Shown one piece after another: positions 5,849 through 12,460 of a DNA stretch of 14,221 nt. Within the stretch, counting starts at the first letter, position 1. The number at the start of each line of letters is the position of its first letter. The stretch is from positions 1-14,221 of the forward strand of contig CAZLRZ010000022.1 in NCBI GenBank assembly GCA_964562165.1, in the 5' to 3' direction. A program made the translations under genes and the position numbers. Below the pieces are notes generated by a model. It saw only the letters and a list, made by a program, of their open reading frames with translations, was not told the DNA's origin and did no database searches. The DNA is from JAKQLP01 sp964562165. GTDB lineage: Bacteria; Patescibacteriota; Dojkabacteria; B142; OLB20.

Positions 5849-7258
5849 TTGGAATCAACTAACGACTTACATCCGCTTAATATAGGACTAGCTTCAATTT
5901 GGGCAGGTGGTGGTCACAATGAACTTAGGGACTTTCTTTTTGAAGAACTAGAAAAGGATAAGCAATTCAATTTAAAGTCCTTTACGCATAGTAATGCCGG
6001 ATATAACTGGTTTAACGATAAAGTTTTCGGAAACCTGCCTTCATATTTAAACTTTCTGTACAAAAGCACACCAAACGACTATCCGGGGATTTCGGCCATT
6101 AACCTAGTAAAAGAATGTGAGGAATTTGTAAATGAATTCAAGCCGGACATTATGATTTCAACCAATTTTGGGGTTTGTAGCGCTTTTCAGTTCATCAAAA
6201 AGACTTTAAACCTGTCTTTTATAAATATTTACGCCATCCCCGATTATGGCCATACCGGAAAATCAATTTTCCCGCAAAACCATTACTTTAAACCCGATTA
6301 CGTAATAGTTTTTGATATCGAAACCAAAAAAGGTTTGATCGATGATATGGAATTCCCTGCTGAAAAAGTAATAATCTCAGGATCAATTGCCAGGGAATCC
6401 TTTCGATTTTTAATTGATAAATATAGACAAACAAAACGTTCGACATTGATTAAAGAGATCAATAAAGAAATAGTTGATTGCCCACCCCTATCTGACACTA
6501 AAGACACATATATTTTTTCTGGCGGTTCAGGTGGTGTTATCAATAAATCTTATAAACTACTCAAGAAAATCGCCGAATATCAAGATTCCAATCCAGAAGC
6601 CATTGATCAAAAGCAATATATAATTATTACAGGCCAAAACGAAAAATTCAAAGAAAAGATTGATAAGCGCAAAAATCGCTACTCTAACTGGTCGAATTTT
6701 CATCCACTACCTTGGATTCAGCTTTCTACATACGGCAAATTAATGCTTGTTTCGAAATTCCCAATTTTGATCACAATTGCGCCTGCAACAATTAATCAAT
6801 TGTTAACCGCTAACTGTGGACCTTTGGTCATTTATCACTATAGAACAGGTCCTGAGCTCGAAAATGTAGCCTTTTCTATCAAAGAAGGCATCGGATATAA
6901 ACTTAAAGAACCCGAAGACATAATAGAAAAAATTATGAATGGATTTACAAAAGAAGAAGAAGAAAAATTCACTCAAAATGCCAAGGATTATTTACATTTG
7001 CGCAGCGAACTTCTAAAGGATTTAGCCCCTACCCTTTTAATGATCTACGAAAAGAACCAGGAGGTTGTAACCAAAAAAAAGGAGCCCACACAATTGAAAA
7101 TCAACTACGACCTAATTTCCCCAAAAATACTTTTAACTCTATTTGTTTTGTTGCTACCGTCCTCACTAATCTATGGCTACGCCCAATACTTTAAAGGCAA
7201 AAAGCGATTTATAAACAACCCGATTGTTCAAAGAATATTGGAATTAACGAGGATTTAA
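5849..7258 (+). CDS. MGDG-synthase-like (GT28-type) glycosyltransferase with C-terminal membrane helix
   Basis: The protein has 469 residues with a TTG start 2 nt after the preceding stop. The N-terminal half resembles MGDG synthase/diacylglycerol glucosyltransferases: a glycine-rich GGGH (20-23), KPDIMISTNFG (98-108), IPDYGHTGK (130-138) and a VIISGSIARESF segment (174-185). The C-terminal half has the GT-B donor-site loop SGGSGGV (224-230) and a segment, GPELENVAFSIKEGIGYKL (334-352), like the E..N..f....G.G.. region of the family. The expected product is a glycolipid or a glycosylated cell-wall precursor at the inner face of the membrane; the substrate cannot be read from the sequence. After residue 420 the protein adds a hydrophobic helix (about 426-445) and a basic tail, unusual for the family, which may fix it to the membrane. 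Confidence 0.75.
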   Translation: MESTNDLHPLNIGLASIWAGGGHNELRDFLFEELEKDKQFNLKSFTHSNAGYNWFNDKVFGNLPSYLNFLYKSTPNDYPGISAINLVKECEEFVNEFKPDIMISTNFGVCSAFQFIKKTLNLSFINIYAIPDYGHTGKSIFPQNHYFKPDYVIVFDIETKKGLIDDMEFPAEKVIISGSIARESFRFLIDKYRQTKRSTLIKEINKEIVDCPPLSDTKDTYIFSGGSGGVINKSYKLLKKIAEYQDSNPEAIDQKQYIIITGQNEKFKEKIDKRKNRYSNWSNFHPLPWIQLSTYGKLMLVSKFPILITIAPATINQLLTANCGPLVIYHYRTGPELENVAFSIKEGIGYKLKEPEDIIEKIMNGFTKEEEEKFTQNAKDYLHLRSELLKDLAPTLLMIYEKNQEVVTKKKEPTQLKINYDLISPKILLTLFVLLLPSSLIYGYAQYFKGKKRFINNPIVQRILELTRI

Positions 7259-7261
7259 GTG

Positions 7262-7684
7262 TTAAGCCGGAACGGGTGAACCTTGCATTTGACGGCTATT
7301 CGCTCTTGCAGGTCTAGCTTCTTGACTTTCATCTGCATCTTCACTAGGTTTCTTCTTACTAAATAAGCTAAAAAGTTTTTTACCCAAAATTTTAATAATG
7401 TTTGGGATAGTGAATTTTTTAATATTCTTAAGAAGATTACCACAAGCGACTAAGAATGGATGACTTTTTCTCCATTCTTCAGCCCCATTTTCTACCACAT
7501 TTTCGGCAGATTTTGTGCTTTGTTCAGGAGCTTGTGATGGTGCCGGAGTGGCTTCAGGGGCATTAATGTTAGCTGCGGCTCGAATATCATCAACCGCTTT
7601 GTCAATACGAGCGCTTTCCGGGGGCGATTCGGGAGCTGTGGCATTAGCCTCAGGTTGTGTTGTTGGTGGATTTCCACTAGTCAT
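7262..7684 (-). CDS. Small Pro/Ala/Glu-rich protein with basic amphipathic segment, unknown
   Basis: The protein has 140 residues. The first 70 are low complexity (Pro, Ala, Glu, Ser, Thr) and probably disordered. They are followed by a region rich in hydrophobic and lysine residues (about 74-112, including IKKFTIPNIIKILGKKLFSLF) that could lie on a membrane. An acidic-to-Arg tail follows. No family is recognised. It starts 9 nt downstream of the serine hydrolase stop, so it is probably the last gene of that operon. The low-complexity composition weakens the coding evidence, but the clean start, the tight spacing and the full fill of the gap up to the convergent gene support it. Confidence 0.6.
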   Translation of the reverse strand: MTSGNPPTTQPEANATAPESPPESARIDKAVDDIRAAANINAPEATPAPSQAPEQSTKSAENVVENGAEEWRKSHPFLVACGNLLKNIKKFTIPNIIKILGKKLFSLFSKKKPSEDADESQEARPARANSRQMQGSPVPA

Positions 7685-7693
7685 TTTTGTTTA

Positions 7694-9031
7694 TCAATCC
7701 CAAACTTTTGGATAAAATACTTCACTTCCAAACTTGATTGAACTAATGCAATTCTTTTTAGCAAAATCGAATTCGATCCTTTCGCCTTTTGAATCTTGGC
7801 CCACACCCTGTTCATCAAAAAATCCTTCGTTAGTAATTTTCATAGACTTTAAAGAGTCTATTGGGTCAACTGATTCAAGATTATAGTAACACAAAGCACT
7901 GTTTAAAGAAATAATTTGAATATCAGCCCTATTGTTCGCGAAGATTCCTTCAAATCTGGTAAGCGATTCATCAAATTTTGTAATATTACTAATTTTTATG
8001 GCCATTTCAATTAGGACTTCTGACATAGATTTAGCAATATTGTTTGTAGAGTTTGAAATTACGATTGACCCTAAGTTGTGCCGTGGGCAAAGGATCATGC
8101 AGGACTTCACCCCTCTAAAATCGCCTTCATATCCATAAAAAATGTTTTTCTTGTATTTCCAAATTTTAAGGCCCATGGAGTATTCCTCGTCTGGGTATTC
8201 TTCAGCCGGTTTTAAGGTTTTTAAAAACTTTGATTTTATATCCTTTGAGAGTAATTTTTCGTTTTTTAAAAACCATTGCTGAGCAAATTTTGTAAGATCA
8301 TTAACGGAGGTAATCAAGCCAACCGAAGGAGCGTAAGCGTTTGTAACACTGACATCAAATACATTTCGTGTTTCTTTGTGGTATTTATCAACTTCAATTT
8401 TCCCATAGCCTTTTGCCGCTTCACTTTTTCTAAATTTTAAAATTCCGAAATGGCTATGATTATTGTCTATTGGTTTAAATATCTTTTCGTTAATGTATTC
8501 ATCAAATGGGACTTTGCTTACCTTCTCTATTAGCAATCCTAGAAGGGCGAAAGAAAGATTTGAAAATTTAAATTTCTTACCGGGCTTAAAAACCTCTAAA
8601 TTTTCAAGAAATAGTTCATTTTTTAATTCTTCTTGGTTTACATAATATTCGGAATTGAAAACATCTATCTGCACATCCCTTTTGATCCCCGATGTATGAG
8701 ATAAAAGATTCTTTATTTTTAAATCCAGGGATTTATATTCAGGAAAATATTTAGAAACAGAATCGTTTACGTCAATTAATCCTCGTTGGTCAAGTTGGGC
8801 AATGGCAAAAGCAGTAATGGATTTAGTAATTGATCCTACATGGAATTTGGTTTTAATAGGGCTAATTGATATACGCTTTTCAAGATCGGCAAAGCCCAAA
8901 CCATTTTGAGAAATGACTTCTTCGGCTGTAAAAACAGAATACGCAACTCCAGGGATTTTATTCTTTCGTCTTTGAAACTCTATCCACGTTTCCGCCCACT
9001 TTTGGAATTTAGCAATTTCGGCTTTTTTCAT
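7694..9031 (-). CDS. Serine hydrolase of the class C beta-lactamase/penicillin-binding family, altered motifs
   Basis: The protein has 445 residues. The family core is clear: Ser67-Ile-Thr-Lys70 in VGSITKSITAF, then LLSHTSGI (109-116) and an FSNLSFALLGLLIEK segment (156-170). Two usually conserved positions differ. The YxN tyrosine is phenylalanine (Phe156-Ser-Asn158), and the HxG histidine near the C-terminus is tyrosine (Tyr301-Glu-Gly303 in FYGYEGDFRG). No signal peptide or membrane helix is visible, so the protein is probably cytoplasmic, although most relatives are exported. A C-terminal region of about 85 residues follows the core and has no recognised family. It could be an esterase or peptidase with altered chemistry, or a binding protein. 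The stop is TGA directly followed by TAA. It starts 5 nt after the upstream gene. Confidence 0.82.
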   Translation of the reverse strand: MKKAEIAKFQKWAETWIEFQRRKNKIPGVAYSVFTAEEVISQNGLGFADLEKRISISPIKTKFHVGSITKSITAFAIAQLDQRGLIDVNDSVSKYFPEYKSLDLKIKNLLSHTSGIKRDVQIDVFNSEYYVNQEELKNELFLENLEVFKPGKKFKFSNLSFALLGLLIEKVSKVPFDEYINEKIFKPIDNNHSHFGILKFRKSEAAKGYGKIEVDKYHKETRNVFDVSVTNAYAPSVGLITSVNDLTKFAQQWFLKNEKLLSKDIKSKFLKTLKPAEEYPDEEYSMGLKIWKYKKNIFYGYEGDFRGVKSCMILCPRHNLGSIVISNSTNNIAKSMSEVLIEMAIKISNITKFDESLTRFEGIFANNRADIQIISLNSALCYYNLESVDPIDSLKSMKITNEGFFDEQGVGQDSKGERIEFDFAKKNCISSIKFGSEVFYPKVWD

Positions 9032-9036
9032 ACGAT

Positions 9037-10791
9037 TTATCTAATATCAATCAGAATTTTTGAAGTCCAGGCATTATTATTGTCCCCAAATCTTTGTTCT
9101 TGCGGGAACTTTTCAATATCAATGTATTGCCTAAATGTTAATTCAAAAGTTTTACCCTTATCTGAAGCAAAAAAGGCTGAAGGAATAAATACCTCTCCAC
9201 TTTCTAAATAAAAAGATTTCGAAATTGCGCCCTTTTCATCTTTGGACTCTAAATACCCTGTAAATAGTGGATTGTCAGATTTAATATATATTCCGTTGTC
9301 CGTTAACAAATTCAAAGTAGAATAGCATATCTTGTTTTCATTGCAGGTAATTGAGTTTTGGCTTCCCGGTATTACTTTTAATTCATTCGCCTTTGTTTTA
9401 AAGTTTAAATCCATTGATAAATGCGGGGTGGAAATTGAATCGGCAAGACAATCAGGGTCCTGATTACAAGAAAGGAAATATGGATAATCGTACCCCATCC
9501 CATAAATTGCGCCTGCTGAAAAATATTTAGTTTCCAATTTTACTAATCCAATGTTTTTGGCAAAATACCAACTCTCTCTGGATTCGATTCCACCAAGGGT
9601 AAAATCGCCGCTACCCTCATAAATATCTACTCTAACGACATCATCGTAAACAACATTATTTGCAGAAATCGGCCAGTTTTCTTTTTCGATTCTGACCATT
9701 AGACTACGGTTTGGGCCGGCAGGGTAAAATAAGCTGGGGGAGGTTTTTTCGTCGGTGCTGTAAAAGTTGTAAATTGATTTGTCTTCAAAATATGTAAAAG
9801 GCAAGCTTTGAGTTTTTTTACCTAAAAACAAGCCCGGGCGCGAAAGATTAGAATTGGTATAGATTCCCAAACTATTGAATTGCTTAATGTTAATATCTTT
9901 GATGCCCGATTCATCATTGAATCTATGGTAACTTTTATGACCTAATAGCCAAATATATTCATTGTATGCCTGCAATCTTTTATCTTGTATTTGATTTTTT
10001 GGTGAACTGAACATATACCTAACAACTTCATCATCCGTTCTATATGTACCGTCACTGCCTTGCCCCAAAGGTATTGGGTGCCAATACAAAGAAGGGTCAT
10101 CCTTTAAAACTCTCCAAGGTCTAACAAGATTGTCTCCCCAATAAGTATCCTTCTCGATTTCAATTCTGGTTGTTCCGATTTTGGGAATAATAAGTCTATT
10201 GTTAGTTGATAGATAACTTTTTGAAATATACGAAAAAATATCGCCTTCGTTATAGACAATATATTCTTCAAGATTAGTCGATTTAGATACCACGCCATCG
10301 TTTTCGTTTATCACAACATCAACTGGACTACTCCAAGCGTATAGAGTATCGGCCTCTTTAAATTGGAATTTATATTGTCCAGGAGCTTTCCCAAAAATTT
10401 CAGAATCGATTCTTGCAACACCATTAATGTCGGTGGTGAAAGGTCCCCAATTATCTAGCTTTTCATCATATATACAGGTGGATAACTTGTTTATATCTTC
10501 ACACTTAAATGACATCAAGGCTAGTTCTATTTCAGCGCAGGGAGTGCTTTTATCGATATTATCGGTAAGCTTCAAATAGAGTCGCGCATAGTTTTTTGCA
10601 AGATCCACTTCTTTTGAGTAACTTATTCCATCAATACTTACAGAAGCGTTTGCTATCCCACAAGTTGAACCGCCGGTTTTTGGTAGTTCCATCACTGATG
10701 TTTGAATATTATTCCACCAAGAAATCAAAAAGAAGACAGAGGCGAACAAAGCCCCTATTAACACATAGTAAACTACTCTTTCCCTAGTCAT
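9037..10791 (-). CDS. Large membrane-anchored extracytoplasmic protein, orphan
   Basis: The protein has 584 residues. One N-terminal membrane helix lies at about 7-26, and the remainder is polar and probably extracytoplasmic. Cysteines are paired or clustered: 44, 85, 97 and 106 in the first region, then CNQDPDC and CNENKIC in the C-terminal third, which suggests disulfides. Residues about 44-160 look like a beta-sandwich module (PGQYKFQFKEADTLYAWSSPVDV reads like an Ig-type strand pattern). The middle is rich in Tyr, Trp and Ser. I recognise no family and no catalytic motif. It is the first gene of a three-gene operon with the serine hydrolase (5-nt gap) and is divergent from the VanW gene, so an envelope role is inferred. 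Confidence 0.75.
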   Translation of the reverse strand: MTRERVVYYVLIGALFASVFFLISWWNNIQTSVMELPKTGGSTCGIANASVSIDGISYSKEVDLAKNYARLYLKLTDNIDKSTPCAEIELALMSFKCEDINKLSTCIYDEKLDNWGPFTTDINGVARIDSEIFGKAPGQYKFQFKEADTLYAWSSPVDVVINENDGVVSKSTNLEEYIVYNEGDIFSYISKSYLSTNNRLIIPKIGTTRIEIEKDTYWGDNLVRPWRVLKDDPSLYWHPIPLGQGSDGTYRTDDEVVRYMFSSPKNQIQDKRLQAYNEYIWLLGHKSYHRFNDESGIKDINIKQFNSLGIYTNSNLSRPGLFLGKKTQSLPFTYFEDKSIYNFYSTDEKTSPSLFYPAGPNRSLMVRIEKENWPISANNVVYDDVVRVDIYEGSGDFTLGGIESRESWYFAKNIGLVKLETKYFSAGAIYGMGYDYPYFLSCNQDPDCLADSISTPHLSMDLNFKTKANELKVIPGSQNSITCNENKICYSTLNLLTDNGIYIKSDNPLFTGYLESKDEKGAISKSFYLESGEVFIPSAFFASDKGKTFELTFRQYIDIEKFPQEQRFGDNNNAWTSKILIDIR

Positions 10792-10816
10792 AAAAATTGA
10801 GGTAATACCTAACTAC

Positions 10817-10845
10817 ATTAAAACAAAATACGGCTTTGACATCAA
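10817..10845 (-). promoter_or_regulatory. Candidate promoter of the minus-strand orphan/hydrolase operon
   Basis: Read on the minus strand, TTGATG (10845-10840) and TTTAAT (10822-10817) are separated by exactly 17 nt. The predicted start site is about 20 nt before the ATG at 10791. The -35 overlaps that of the divergent VanW promoter. Confidence 0.5.
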
Positions 10846-10864
10846 TTATTACTATTGTTAAATT
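10836..10864 (+). promoter_or_regulatory. Sigma70-type extended -10 promoter of the VanW gene, probably leaderless
   Basis: A perfect TTGACA (10836-10841) is followed by a 17-nt spacer and TAAATT (10859-10864), preceded by TGT (10856-10858), an extended -10. The usual start site, about 7 nt past the -10, falls at 10871-10872, one or two bases before the ATG at 10873, so the mRNA would have essentially no leader. Confidence 0.68.
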
Positions 10865-10872
10865 AAGTAATA

Positions 10873-12459
10873 ATGAATAATCGCCTTTTTGTATTATTAA
10901 GCACAATTTGTTTGTTTGTTTCTGTTTTTGCCATCTATTACATTTTTGTTAATACTGCTTTAGCAGAAAAATACTATCCCAAAGCACGAATCAACGGGAT
11001 TGATTATGACATTAGTGAAGAATCTGAATTAGAATCTACACTAAAAGACTTAATTCTTTCTACTTTACCCAAAACTTTCTCTTATAAATATGAGGAGGAG
11101 TTATATTCAATTAGTACTGAAGATTTGGGTGTTAAGCCAAAAAAAGAAGCTCTCGTAAATTTTGGCAAAGGAACAAACCCACAAAAAGTAATATCCGAAG
11201 GATTTTCGATTCTACTCTCTCAAGGAGCGGAAATTGATTACGACATTGATCCAACCAAAATCCTCGAAATCTTGCCTTATAAATTCTCCAAAAACAATGC
11301 AAACCACATTGAGCTTGTTGATTCCAAAGTGAAAAACTGCCCTACCAAAACACTAAACTATGAAATTGATAAATCTACCCTAAGCCAAGAAATTAAAGAT
11401 TCCTTAAAAACCAACCAACCTTTTGAATTGAATTATTTAGAATTAATTAAAGACAAAAACGTATTAAACCTAATCAGTTATTGCGAAAGCTTTGACCAAC
11501 TAAAGTCTGAACTTCTAAAACAGACACAAATTGATACCGACTGGGACCAAATTATTCAGGCAGACTTGATAAATAATTCTTTGGATTATTCAATAATTGA
11601 TGCCAACCTACTTCAAGACCTGTTAATTAAAAAATTCTCAGAAACTTACGAGAATATCGACAAAGGTGATGTTTTTGAAAAAAACGGTAAACAATATATT
11701 TTGAGAATGCCCAAGGATGGTAAGGAATTAAATGTTGATCAATCAATCGAGAACTTTAAAGACAAATTAAAATACCCTGATAAAGATGTTCAAATTTTGG
11801 CTTACAACATTCTAAGACAAACATTTTTGGATAATAATTTAGAGCAAATCGATTTAACACAGAAGTTGGGCGAAGGCATTACCAGTATGGATATTTACAG
11901 GAATGGGCTGTTCAACTATAGAATATATAATTCACAAGAACCTTTACGGGCCCTTGATAATTATGTTATAGAACCGGGCGAAGTTTTCTCTTTTCATAAT
12001 GACAGCGGTGTTTCAAATGGACAGGTAAGAACAGGCATGGGCGTTTGTAATTCAACCACCACCCTATTTCGGGCCGCATTACATTCGGGTTTGGAAATTG
12101 TTGATAGAAGCCCACACACTTCGTATATTCAGTCATATGAATACGGCCCCGGGTACCCTTTAAATATTGTTGAGGCGACGTATTTCCCGGGGCCGGTAGT
12201 GGATTTGAAATTCAAAAACGACACAGCCTTTCCAATCGTGCTAAATGTAATTTTGTACAGAAAAAACGATGGCTATCAATACCATACGGTTGAAGTGTAT
12301 GGTAGCCCTGAAACACCAAAAAGAGAAGTTGAACTGACAGATTGGAAAACTTGGAACGTCAAAGACAGCGCGCATTTTAGCGGATCATTTACAAGACTAG
12401 TCAAGGTCAACGGTGATATAATCAAAACAGACACGTATAAATCTTATTATTTTGAATAA
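10873..12459 (+). CDS. VanW-domain protein with peptidoglycan-binding-like region, membrane anchored
   Basis: The protein has 528 residues. An N-terminal membrane helix at about 5-28 is followed by a long extracytoplasmic region (about 35-330) similar in layout to the paired PG-binding-4 repeats of YoaR/VanW proteins. The VanW domain covers about 333-475: LGEGITS, VIEPGEVFSF (365-374), TGMGVCNSTTTLFRAAL (387-403), GLEIVDRSPHTSY (406-418) and VEATYFPGPVVDLKFKND. Cys392 and His415 match the strictly kept Cys and His. VanW domains were recently reported as L,D-transpeptidases in Clostridioides difficile (from memory), so a wall cross-linking role is plausible. Differences from the usual GGGxCQxSTT signature are Met388 for the central Gly and Asn393 for Gln; the usual DA motif is EA. 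It heads an operon with the nucleotidase. Confidence 0.88.
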   Translation: MNNRLFVLLSTICLFVSVFAIYYIFVNTALAEKYYPKARINGIDYDISEESELESTLKDLILSTLPKTFSYKYEEELYSISTEDLGVKPKKEALVNFGKGTNPQKVISEGFSILLSQGAEIDYDIDPTKILEILPYKFSKNNANHIELVDSKVKNCPTKTLNYEIDKSTLSQEIKDSLKTNQPFELNYLELIKDKNVLNLISYCESFDQLKSELLKQTQIDTDWDQIIQADLINNSLDYSIIDANLLQDLLIKKFSETYENIDKGDVFEKNGKQYILRMPKDGKELNVDQSIENFKDKLKYPDKDVQILAYNILRQTFLDNNLEQIDLTQKLGEGITSMDIYRNGLFNYRIYNSQEPLRALDNYVIEPGEVFSFHNDSGVSNGQVRTGMGVCNSTTTLFRAALHSGLEIVDRSPHTSYIQSYEYGPGYPLNIVEATYFPGPVVDLKFKNDTAFPIVLNVILYRKNDGYQYHTVEVYGSPETPKREVELTDWKTWNVKDSAHFSGSFTRLVKVNGDIIKTDTYKSYYFE

Positions 12460-12460
12460 A

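Noticed and set aside
7694..7696. TGA stop of the serine hydrolase as evidence for TGA recoding
   Set aside because: TAA follows directly, so recoding would add one residue only, and no other gene contains an in-frame TGA; standard code 11 explains the window.
7492..7715. Alternative frames over the small Pro-rich gene (minus 7492-7677, plus 7515-7715)
   Set aside because: The frame 7262-7684 fits the operon spacing and fills the gap; the others are biased-composition shadows. The low complexity leaves some doubt.
12452..12460. TTG at 12452 as the nucleotidase start
   Set aside because: It overlaps the VanW stop and adds only MNK; the ATG at 12461 fits the TAAAATG junction seen elsewhere.
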